In this document: piece after piece, positions 1 through 5,205 of the stretch | How positions within the stretch are numbered: position 1 is the stretch's first letter | Layout: every line of letters starts with the position of its first letter | NCBI GenBank assembly: GCA_023395465.1 | Contig: JAEWZE010000065.1 | Span: 1 to 5,205 of the forward strand | Direction: 5' to 3' | Length of the DNA stretch: 5,205 bases | Source: Pseudomonadota bacterium | GTDB lineage: Bacteria; Pseudomonadota; Gammaproteobacteria; Xanthomonadales; Xanthomonadaceae | Program-made: the position numbers and the translations under genes | The notes under the pieces: generated by a model | Told to the model about the DNA's origin: nothing | Database searches by the model: none | The model's input: the letters and a program-made list of their open reading frames with translations, nothing else

Positions 1-13
1 GCCGCTGCGCCCT

Positions 14-37
14 GCCTGGAGCCAGCAGGCTCCGGGC
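14..37. other. Strong 10-bp hairpin near the left edge
   Basis: Positions 14-23 pair with 28-37 over ten base pairs (one G-U) around a four-base AGCA loop. No T-run follows on either strand: the plus side continues into an A-tract and the minus side into GGGC-rich sequence. It is therefore not a textbook terminator on its own. It lies just beyond the minus-strand terminator and could be a back-up stop or the 3' hairpin of a gene outside the window. Confidence 0.45.
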
Positions 38-40
38 AAT

Positions 41-77
41 AAAAAAGCCCGCTCGCAGTTGCCTGCCAGCGGGCTTT
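41..77 (-). terminator. Intrinsic terminator for the minus-strand transcript
   Basis: A perfect ten-base stem is formed by AAAGCCCGCT (44-53) and AGCGGGCTTT (68-77), with a 14-base loop. On the minus strand the stem runs straight into TTTTTTATT, the expected U-tract. On the plus strand only TTT follows before GCTCCC, so termination that way would be weak. It lies about 210 bases past the stop of the oxidoreductase gene and most likely ends that transcript, or a small RNA made from the stretch between. Confidence 0.8.
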
Positions 78-84
78 GCTCCCT

Positions 85-217
85 CCCCCACGTCGGGTGC
101 GGGGGCATCGTGAACGATTCGTTACCCCGGTTGCACGCTGCACCGCAAAACGATACCGGCCGGTTTACTAAGCGGTGTGCAGGTCGCGCTCGCCGCACTG
201 CGGTTGGTAACGATTAC
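85..217 (-). other. Structured non-coding stretch upstream of terminator (3' UTR or small RNA candidate)
   Basis: No convincing gene is seen between the terminator and the oxidoreductase stop, but the stretch is rich in inverted repeats. CCCCCAC (85-91) pairs with GTG-c-GGGG (97-104). TCGTTACC (119-126) pairs with GGTAACGA (206-213). CACCGC (141-146) pairs with GCGGTG (172-177), and the ten-base palindrome ACCGGCCGGT (155-164) lies inside that stem. CCGC (193-196) pairs with GCGG (200-203). AACGAT occurs three times in direct orientation, at 113, 149 and 209. A minus-strand -10-like TGTAAT (218-213) has a weak CTGACG at 243-238, with a rather long 19-base spacer. The strand is inferred only from the terminator at 41-77. 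Confidence 0.35.
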
Positions 218-286
218 ATCCACGCGAAGAGCCGATGCGTCAGGTGCGTGCCCGCTCTTTGGGCGCGCGCGACGCCGCCCGGGACG

Positions 287-1909
287 TCAGTCCGGCCGCG
301 GCCGGCGCCGCAGGTCGCGCAGGATTTCGCGCGCGGCATTGCGCCCGGGCAGGCCGGTGACGCCGCCGCCCGGATGGCTGCCGGCGCCGCACAGGTACAG
401 GCCGGGCAGCGCGCCGCGGTAGTTGCCCTGGCCCAGCAGCGGGCGTGCGCTGAACATCTGGTCCAGGCCGAGTGCGCCGTGGAAGATGTCGCCGCCGACC
501 AGGCCGAACTCGCGCTCCAGGTCCAGCGGCGAGAGCGCGCGGTAGCCCAGCACGCTGCGCGCGAAGTTCGGCGCCACCGCGTCCACCGTGTCGATCATCA
601 ACCGGGCGACCGTGTCGCGATGTGCGTCCCAGCCGCCCTCGTCCGCCGGCAGTTCCGGATTGACGTGCTGGCAGAACAGGCTCGCCACGTGCTGCCCGGG
701 CGGCGCCAGGGTGTCGTCGAGCGTGGAGGAGATCACCAGCTCGACGATCGGCGCGCGCGCCCAGCCGGGATTGTGGGCACGCGACTTGGCGTCGAAGTAG
801 GCGTTCTCGAAATACTGCAGCGAGGGTCCGACCAGGATCCCGCTCTGGTGATGCGGCTGCAGCCGGGTTCCGGGCGCGGCGGTGAAGTCGGGCAGCTCCG
901 ACAGCGCCACGTTCATGCGGAAGGTGCCCGAGCCGCAGCGATAGCGCCCGATGCGTTGCACGGTGTCCTCGTCCAGGTGCGCGGGGGCGACCAGGCGCGT
1001 GTACAGCAGCTTCGGGTTGAGGTTGGACACCACGGTCGCGGCGCGCAGCTCGCGGCCCCCAGCCAGCACCACGCCGGTCGCGCGGCCGCCTTCCACCAGT
1101 ACCTGCTCCACCGCCTGCCCGCTGTGGACCTGCACGCCGCGCGCCGCGCACTCGGCCGCGATCGCCTGGGTGATGGCGCCCATGCCGCCGATGGCATGGC
1201 CCCACACGCCCGGCTTGCCGTTGGTCTGGCCGAACACGTGGTGCAGCAGCACGTAGGCGCTGCCGGGCGTGTAGGGACTGGCGAAGTTGCCGACCACCGC
1301 ATCCCAGCCCAGCGCCGCCTTGAGCGGCGTGGATTCGAACCAGTGGTCGAGCAGTTCGCCTGCGGACTTGGTGAACAGGTCGAGCAGGTCGCGACGGCCG
1401 CGCAGGTCGAGGTGCCGCAGTCGCCGCGCGGCATCCAGCGAAGCCAGCCAGTCGGCCAGCGCCATGCGGTCGCCCAGGTTGGGCGGGGTGCGCTGCATCA
1501 GCTCGCGCAGCACCGCGACGACGCGATCGAGCATCGCGCCGTAGCCGGCGAGGCGCTCGATGTCCCGCGGCGACGAGGCCTGCAACGAGGCGGCGGTGTG
1601 GCCCTCGCCCAGGCGGAACGCGCGGCCGTCGGGCAGCGGCAGGAAGTTGGCGAAGGGGCGCTCGACCACGCGCAGGCCGTGCCTGGCCAGGCGCAGCTCG
1701 GCGATCACCTTCGGATCGAGCAGGCTGACGGTGTAGCTGGCGGTGGAGTTGCGGAAGCCCGGGTGGAACTCCTCGGTGACCGCCGCGCCACCCACCACCG
1801 CGCGGCGCTCGAGCACGGCGACGTCCAGGCCGGCGGCGGCGAGATAGGCCGCGCACACCAGGCCGTTGTGGCCCCCTCCGATCACCAGCACGTCGTGGCT
1901 GTCGCGCAT
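287..1909 (-). CDS. FAD-dependent oxidoreductase, phytoene desaturase/PYROXD2-like
   Basis: Predicted soluble flavoprotein of about 540 residues in the CrtI/PYROXD2 branch of the NAD(P)/FAD amine-oxidase-like superfamily. The N-terminus carries the dinucleotide-binding fold VLVIGGGHNGL (residues 7-17), followed by the ribose-binding acidic residue in VLERR (E34) and a GG motif after it. The family's C-terminal FAD signature LYLCGAGSHPGGG lies at about residues 504-516, followed by the GRNAAREI helix. Length fits bacterial members. No signal peptide or membrane segment is seen. ATG 1909 is preferred because GGAAGG ends six bases upstream. ATG 1915, two codons earlier, directly abuts that Shine-Dalgarno. 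The gene lies about 96 bases downstream of murG on the same strand and may be co-transcribed. No crtB/crtE-type carotenoid genes are near, so a true phytoene desaturase role is unsupported and the substrate is unknown. Confidence 0.9.
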   Translation of the reverse strand: MRDSHDVLVIGGGHNGLVCAAYLAAAGLDVAVLERRAVVGGAAVTEEFHPGFRNSTASYTVSLLDPKVIAELRLARHGLRVVERPFANFLPLPDGRAFRLGEGHTAASLQASSPRDIERLAGYGAMLDRVVAVLRELMQRTPPNLGDRMALADWLASLDAARRLRHLDLRGRRDLLDLFTKSAGELLDHWFESTPLKAALGWDAVVGNFASPYTPGSAYVLLHHVFGQTNGKPGVWGHAIGGMGAITQAIAAECAARGVQVHSGQAVEQVLVEGGRATGVVLAGGRELRAATVVSNLNPKLLYTRLVAPAHLDEDTVQRIGRYRCGSGTFRMNVALSELPDFTAAPGTRLQPHHQSGILVGPSLQYFENAYFDAKSRAHNPGWARAPIVELVISSTLDDTLAPPGQHVASLFCQHVNPELPADEGGWDAHRDTVARLMIDTVDAVAPNFARSVLGYRALSPLDLEREFGLVGGDIFHGALGLDQMFSARPLLGQGNYRGALPGLYLCGAGSHPGGGVTGLPGRNAAREILRDLRRRPRPD

Positions 1910-1948
1910 TCGCATCCTTCCCCGCGGCGAGCCATGCCGCGGCCCATT

Positions 1949-2009
1949 GTAGGAGCGCCTTCGGGCGTGCTGCGACGCCCGCTGTGCAGGCTCGGCTGCG
2001 CTGCCCTAC
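1949..2009. repeat. REP-like inverted pair (GTAG-headed palindromes)
   Basis: The left unit starts with GTAG (1949-1952) and continues into GCGCC-TTCG-GGCGT (1955-1968), a five-pair stem (one G-U) closed by a UUCG tetraloop. An alternative stem, GGGCGT (1963-1968) with ACGCCC (1975-1980), excludes it. A second GTAG is on the opposite strand at 2009-2006, followed by a GC-rich imperfect palindrome. GTAG-headed palindromes, singly or as inverted pairs, are known as REP/SMAG elements in Stenotrophomonas and relatives, where RAYT transposases mobilise them. No RAYT gene is in the window. The assignment is by pattern, with no second copy here to compare. Confidence 0.5.
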
Positions 2010-3100
2010 GCCGCGGGCAGCAGGCGCTCGACCGCATCGGCCAGGCGCGCCGCCGCATCGGGGCGTCCGAGCGCGGCGGCGGCGCGGGCCGCGTCGGGCA
2101 GCCGCGTGGGGGATTCGAAGGCGTCGCGCAGCACCGTGGCCAGCGTCCCGGGCAGGAGATCGGCTTCCGCGATGTGCCAGCCGACGCCGGCCTGCGCCAG
2201 CGTCTGCGCGTTGCGGCGCTGCTCTTCGCGCGCGCCGCCATGCGGCAGGGGCACGAAGATCGCCGGACGGCCGATGGTCAGCAGGTCCGCGGCGGTGGTG
2301 GCGCCGGCGCGGGTGACGACCAGGTGCGCGGCGCGCAGACGCTCGCCCATGTCGTCGAAGAACGGCCGCACGGTCGCGTCGATGCCGGCTTCGCGCAGCT
2401 GCGCGGCCAACACGTCGGCATCCTCGCCGCGGTACTGCAGCGACAGCTGCAGCCGCCTGCGCAGTGATTCGGGCAACAGCGCCAGCGCCGGCGGCACCAC
2501 GCGGCCGAACACCGCGGCGCTCTGGCTGCCGCCGACCACCAGCAATCGCAGCGGACCCTCGGCGTCGAGCGGCGGATAGTCGCCGCGCGCCTGCAGGATC
2601 GCCTGCCGCACGGGATTGCCGGTCTCGACGATCCTGGCCGGATCGAATCCCTCGGCGCCCGCGACCTCGGGAAACGAGGTCGCCAACGCACTGGCGATGC
2701 GCAGCAGTTGCACATTGGCCTTGCTCAGGCGCGTGGCCTGTTCGTGCAGCAGCAGCGGCAGGCCCAGGCTTCGCGCCGCCAGCGCCGGCGCAAAACTGGG
2801 ATAGCCACCGAAACCGACCATCACCGCAGCGCGGCGGCGCCTGAGGTCGCGGCGCGCGGCCAGCACACCACGCAGGATGGTGAACGCGGCCCGGGCCTTT
2901 GCCGCAAGGCCGCCTTCGAGCGAGCTGGCGGGCAACACCACGTGCGCAATCCCTTCCAGCGCCCGGGTGAACTGCGCGCCGCGCTGCTCGGTGTGGATGA
3001 CCACGTCGTGGCCGCGCGCCATCAGCTCGCGCGCCAGCGCCTCGGCCGGGAACAGGTGGCCGCCGGTCCCGCCGGCGGCAAGTGCGATCGTGTGTTTCAA
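2006..3100 (-). CDS. murG: MurG-type N-acetylglucosaminyltransferase (GT28), diverged
   Basis: A 364-residue GT-B glycosyltransferase. Family MurG adds GlcNAc from UDP-GlcNAc to lipid I, giving lipid II on the inner face of the cytoplasmic membrane. Seen in order: glycine loop GGTGGH (10-15), GFGGYPS (96-102), HEQ (119-121), TGNPVR (160-165), nucleotide-binding loop GGSQSA (190-195), FFDDM (247-251), RAGATTAADL (264-273) and FVPLPH followed by EEQRRNA (282-298). Length is typical. The start is TTG, chosen because GGAAG lies six bases upstream; ATG 3116 is in another frame. Differences from canonical MurG: HEQN is HEQA (A122), GGSQGA has Ser194, and the ribose-contacting Glu is Asp272. Motifs such as LFPAEAL and ATSFPE recall alphaproteobacterial MurG. 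No mur, fts or ddl gene is adjacent. It may be the only MurG, a second copy, or a paralogue with another acceptor. Confidence 0.85.
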   Translation of the reverse strand: MKHTIALAAGGTGGHLFPAEALARELMARGHDVVIHTEQRGAQFTRALEGIAHVVLPASSLEGGLAAKARAAFTILRGVLAARRDLRRRRAAVMVGFGGYPSFAPALAARSLGLPLLLHEQATRLSKANVQLLRIASALATSFPEVAGAEGFDPARIVETGNPVRQAILQARGDYPPLDAEGPLRLLVVGGSQSAAVFGRVVPPALALLPESLRRRLQLSLQYRGEDADVLAAQLREAGIDATVRPFFDDMGERLRAAHLVVTRAGATTAADLLTIGRPAIFVPLPHGGAREEQRRNAQTLAQAGVGWHIAEADLLPGTLATVLRDAFESPTRLPDAARAAAALGRPDAAARLADAVERLLPAA

Positions 3101-3106
3101 GCCGTG

Positions 3107-3111
3107 CTTCC
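3107..3111 (-). promoter_or_regulatory. Ribosome binding site fixing the TTG start of murG
   Basis: On the minus strand GGAAG is followed by the six-base spacer CACGGC and then TTG at 3100. This spacing is close to ideal, and no in-frame ATG or GTG gives a complete GGTGGH fold with a better site, so the rare TTG initiator is the best choice. Confidence 0.6.
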
Positions 3112-3153
3112 GACATCCGCGTTGCCGCGGGCCTGCGCGCCGCGGAGGCCGGC

Positions 3154-3159
3154 ATTATG
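3154..3159 (-). promoter_or_regulatory. Possible -10 box for murG
   Basis: CATAAT on the minus strand matches TATAAT at five of six positions, in an otherwise very GC-rich region, about 54 bases upstream of the TTG start. No good -35 hexamer is seen 16-18 bases upstream. The predicted leader contains a GC-rich hairpin: GGCCT (3130-3134) with AGGCC (3146-3150), or alternatively two CCGCGG copies (3125-3130 and 3140-3145). Confidence 0.3.
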
Positions 3160-3195
3160 CGTCAGCCGCAGGCGGCGGCAGGACGCGAAGGATCC

Positions 3196-3205
3196 GGGTC
3201 GACCC
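3196..3205. promoter_or_regulatory. Perfect 10-bp palindrome in the divergent intergenic region
   Basis: GGGTCGACCC is fully self-complementary and sits between the outward-facing -10-like boxes of murG (3154-3159) and the CoA-transferase (3326-3331). It is a candidate operator by position and symmetry only; no known regulator motif is recognised. A palindrome this short can occur by chance in such GC-rich DNA. The rest of the 259-bp gap holds GC-rich inverted repeats and one doubtful small minus-strand reading frame (3155-3316). Confidence 0.2.
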
Positions 3206-3325
3206 CCGCGGTCGCGCGGCTGGTCCGGCGATGCGCATGCAGGTGCCGGCCAGCGGCGCACTGTCGAAACGCAGCGTCTTCCGCCGCAGGCCGCCTTCGC
3301 GCACGGCGACGGGCATTCCGCGGGA

Positions 3326-3331
3326 GATAAT
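3326..3331 (+). promoter_or_regulatory. Possible -10 box (GATAAT) ahead of the CoA-transferase
   Basis: GATAAT matches TATAAT at five of six positions. If used, transcription would start near 3338 and leave a leader of about 22 bases before ATG 3360. No recognisable -35 hexamer stands 16-18 bases upstream. The same bases form part of GGGAG-ATA-ATG, which could instead be a Shine-Dalgarno and start codon at 3330, so the promoter reading is tentative. Confidence 0.3.
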
Positions 3332-3359
3332 GACGTCCCCATGTCGCCGCAGTGCCCCG

Positions 3360-4874
3360 ATGTCTGAAGAACGGATCCGCAACGCGCCACTCAGGGCGCG
3401 CGTGGTCGATGCCGCCACCGCCGCGGCCCATATCGCCCCCGGCAATACCGTCGCCATGAGCGGTTTCACCGGCTCGGGCTATCCCAAGCTGGTGCCGCTG
3501 GCGCTGGCCGAGCACATGGGCGTGGCCCACGCCGCCGGCGAGGCCTTCCAGATCAGACTGCTGACCGGCGCATCCACCGCGCCCGAGCTCGACGGCGCCC
3601 TGGCCAAGGTGGACGGCATCGCGCTGCGCCTGCCGTTCCAGAGCGATCCGGATGCACGCCAGCGCATCAACGACGGTTCGCTGGCCTATATCGACGCGCA
3701 CCTGAGCCACGTCGCCCAGCACGCCTGGTTCGGCTTTTACGGCGACATCGACGTGGCCGTGGTGGAGGCGGTCGCGATCCGCGAGGACGGCAGCATCGTG
3801 CCCTCCACCTCGGTCGGCAACAGCAAGACCTGGCTCGACCTGGCGAGGAAGGTGATCGTCGAGGTCAACGCCTGGCAGCCAGCCGAACTGGAAGGCATGC
3901 ACGACATCTACTACGGGACCGCATTGCCGCCGCAGCGCAAGCCGATTCCGCTCGAGCGTACCGACGACCGCATCGGCGACACCGCGCTGCGCGTGGATCC
4001 GGACAAGATCGTCGCGATCGTGATGACCAGCGGTCCGGACCGCAACAGCCCGTTCAGCCCGGCCGACGCCACCAGCGAGCAGATCGCCGCGCACCTGATC
4101 GACTTCCTGCAGCACGAGGTCGCGCGCGGCCGCCTGCCGCCCAGCCTGCTGCCGCTGCAGTCGGGCGTGGGCAACATCCCCAACGCCGTGCTGGCGGAGC
4201 TGGCGCAGAGCGGCTTCCGCGGCCTCACCGCCTTCACCGAAGTGATCCAGGACGGCATGCTCGACCTGCTGCGCAGCGGCGTGCTCGCCAGCGCCTCGTG
4301 CACCGGTTTCGCGATGAGTCCGGAGGCGAACGAAGCGTTCAAGCGCGAGATCGACTTCTTCCGGCAGAAGATCATCCTGCGCACGCAGGAGATCTCCAAC
4401 CATCCCGAACTGGTGCGGCGCCTGGGCTGCATCGGCATGAACGGGATGGTCGAGGTGGACCTGTACGGCAACGTCAACTCGACCCACATCATGGGCAGCC
4501 GGATCATGAACGGGATCGGCGGCTCGGGCGACTTCGCCCGCAACGGCTTCCTGTCGATCTTCCTCTCGCCCAGCACCGCCAAGGGCGGCAGCATCAGCTC
4601 GATCGTGCCGATGGTCAGCCACGTCGACCACACCGAGCACGATGTGTCGATCATCGTTACCGAACGGGGCCTGGCCGACCTGCGCGGGCTGTCGCCCAAG
4701 CAGCGGGCGAAGGTGCTGATCGAACGCTGCGCGCATCCGGACTATCGCGACGCGCTGCAGGACTATTTCGACCGTGCACTGCGCGACAGCTACGGCAAGC
4801 ACACCCCGCACCTGCTGCCGGAAGCGCTGTCCTGGCACCAGCGCTGGCTCGACAGCGGCTCGATGCACGGCTGA
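3360..4874 (+). CDS. Succinyl-CoA:acetate CoA-transferase (acetyl-CoA hydrolase/transferase family)
   Basis: A 504-residue cytoplasmic class I CoA-transferase that moves CoA between succinyl-CoA and acetate, giving acetyl-CoA and succinate. It links acetate handling to the TCA cycle, as AarC does in Acetobacter aceti. From ATG 3360 the recalled AarC residues fall at identical numbers: Arg228 (GPDRN), Val270 in SGVGN, nucleophile Glu294 in TEVIQD, Asn347 (ISNHP), Gly388 in GIGGSGDF and Glu435 in VTERGLAD. Gly388 and Val270 form the oxyanion hole. The N-terminal SGFTGSGYPK and the NSTHIMGS segment are also typical. AarC is 505 residues, so this copy is full length. The frame is open upstream to 2877. 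ATG 3330 has GGGAG three bases before it, while ATG 3360 lacks a clear Shine-Dalgarno but fits family numbering exactly. The gene is single, transcribed away from murG and towards the GIY-YIG gene. Confidence 0.95.
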   Translation: MSEERIRNAPLRARVVDAATAAAHIAPGNTVAMSGFTGSGYPKLVPLALAEHMGVAHAAGEAFQIRLLTGASTAPELDGALAKVDGIALRLPFQSDPDARQRINDGSLAYIDAHLSHVAQHAWFGFYGDIDVAVVEAVAIREDGSIVPSTSVGNSKTWLDLARKVIVEVNAWQPAELEGMHDIYYGTALPPQRKPIPLERTDDRIGDTALRVDPDKIVAIVMTSGPDRNSPFSPADATSEQIAAHLIDFLQHEVARGRLPPSLLPLQSGVGNIPNAVLAELAQSGFRGLTAFTEVIQDGMLDLLRSGVLASASCTGFAMSPEANEAFKREIDFFRQKIILRTQEISNHPELVRRLGCIGMNGMVEVDLYGNVNSTHIMGSRIMNGIGGSGDFARNGFLSIFLSPSTAKGGSISSIVPMVSHVDHTEHDVSIIVTERGLADLRGLSPKQRAKVLIERCAHPDYRDALQDYFDRALRDSYGKHTPHLLPEALSWHQRWLDSGSMHG

Positions 4875-4889
4875 GCCGCATCGCGGCCG

Positions 4890-4917
4890 GACCGATGCGC
4901 GTCAACGCGCGCCGGTC
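4890..4917. terminator. GC-rich hairpin between convergent genes, possible terminator
   Basis: GACCG (4890-4894) pairs with CGGTC (4913-4917), and GCGCG (4897-4901) pairs with CGCGC (4906-4910) around a TCAA loop, with a two-by-two internal loop between the stems. It starts 16 bases past the CoA-transferase stop and overlaps the stop of the GIY-YIG gene. No T-run follows on either strand, so it would be a weak or factor-assisted terminator, or simply a 3'-end stabiliser for both messages. Confidence 0.35.
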
Positions 4918-5191
4918 AGGCGTCGAAGAACGCCCGCTTGCGTTGCCGCGGCAGGCGCTTGAGCTGCCATTCCGCGCGCGCGGCTGCGGCGCGATCGGGA
5001 TAGGCGCGCTGCGCCAGCAGCCGGAACGGGCCGCGCCCGCGCGTATAGCGCGCGCCCTTGCCGGCCGCATGCGCGCACAGCCGCGCGGCGACATCGTTGC
5101 TGATGCCCGCGTACCAGCTGCCGTCGCCGCATTCGACCAGGTACAGCCACCAGCCATCGCCGCCCTGCCCCTGGGGCTGGGCCGGCGGCAC
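4916..5191 (-). CDS. GIY-YIG domain protein (YhbQ/UPF0213-like)
   Basis: A small single-domain protein of about 91 residues. GIY-YIG domains cut DNA or RNA through two tyrosines, an arginine and a metal-binding glutamate. From GTG 5191 these are visible as Y17 (in WLYLVEC), Y27 (in YAGIS), R37 and E74 (in RAEWQLKRL). The intervening GKGARYTRGRGP (44-55) is typical of the YhbQ/UPF0213 group. E. coli YhbQ is about 100 residues, so the domain is complete. The cellular role of these proteins is poorly defined. No accessory DNA-binding domain is present, which argues against a homing endonuclease. The start is uncertain: the frame stays open to the right edge, GTG 5191 has no clear Shine-Dalgarno, and no in-frame ATG lies between the edge and the domain. 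The gene is convergent with the CoA-transferase, 41 bases apart. Confidence 0.85.
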   Translation of the reverse strand: MPPAQPQGQGGDGWWLYLVECGDGSWYAGISNDVAARLCAHAAGKGARYTRGRGPFRLLAQRAYPDRAAAARAEWQLKRLPRQRKRAFFDA

Positions 5192-5205
5192 ATCGTCCGG
5201 ACGGG

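Noticed and set aside
78..286. A tRNA or other classical RNA gene in the left non-coding stretch
   Set aside because: The stems do not form a cloverleaf, and no TPsiC-arm consensus such as GGTTCGAATCC is seen.
59..2467. An 802-codon plus-strand open frame
   Set aside because: It lies antisense to both the oxidoreductase and murG, has a low-complexity composition rich in Ala, Arg, Gln, Val and Gly, and shows no family motif. Long antisense frames are expected where third positions are nearly all G or C.
240..3155. A 971-codon minus-strand open frame spanning two genes
   Set aside because: It runs through murG and the oxidoreductase in a different frame, is dominated by Arg/Ala/Pro, and has no recognisable domain, while the other frame carries two complete protein families.
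3190..3205. Adjacent GGATCC and GTCGAC sites resembling a cloning polylinker
   Set aside because: Only two six-base sites are present, in sequence with native composition on both sides. Chance explains this better than vector contamination.
2877..3359. An N-terminal extension of the CoA-transferase from ATG 2877
   Set aside because: It would overlap the start of murG on the other strand, add 161 residues absent from the family, and break the exact match to AarC numbering.
3162..4868. A 568-codon minus-strand frame opposite the CoA-transferase
   Set aside because: It is the antisense shadow of a gene with fully conserved catalytic residues. Its composition is biased and no motif is seen.
4657..5193. 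A 178-codon minus-strand frame starting at ATG 5193
   Set aside because: It overlaps the GIY-YIG gene in another frame and the 3' end of the CoA-transferase, with Arg/Ala-rich sequence and no motif.

Overview
The window is very GC-rich and tightly packed, with strong G/C preference at third codon positions. The protein types and a GTAG-headed palindromic repeat between genes suggest a gammaproteobacterium of the Xanthomonadaceae/Lysobacteraceae (Lysobacter or Luteimonas-like). This placement comes from recalled family resemblance, not from a search, and an alphaproteobacterium is not excluded.

Layout. Positions 1-286 hold no convincing protein gene. They contain a strong hairpin, a minus-strand intrinsic terminator with a U-tract, and a run of nested inverted repeats that may be a structured 3' UTR or small RNA. 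Two minus-strand genes follow: a PYROXD2/CrtI-like FAD oxidoreductase (287-1909) and, upstream of it, a MurG-type glycosyltransferase (2006-3100, TTG start with a clear Shine-Dalgarno). About 96 bases separate them, filled by a REP-like inverted pair whose second copy includes the murG stop codon. A 259-bp divergent region (3101-3359) with outward-facing -10-like boxes separates murG from a plus-strand succinyl-CoA:acetate CoA-transferase (3360-4874). A minus-strand GIY-YIG domain protein converges on it (4916-5191) and may start beyond the right edge.

How the genes relate. The two minus-strand genes could share a transcript ending at the terminator near position 43, but no shared pathway is evident. 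The CoA-transferase is a stand-alone central-metabolism gene. All six active-site residues I recall for Acetobacter aceti AarC fall at the same residue numbers when ATG 3360 is the start.

The most unusual item is the murG gene. It sits outside any cell-wall/division cluster, its motifs look more alphaproteobacterial than gammaproteobacterial, and three nearly invariant MurG positions are changed. It may be a second, transferred or repurposed MurG. I see no CRISPR array, insertion sequence, tRNA or rRNA, and nothing that clearly forms a new defence or mobile system.
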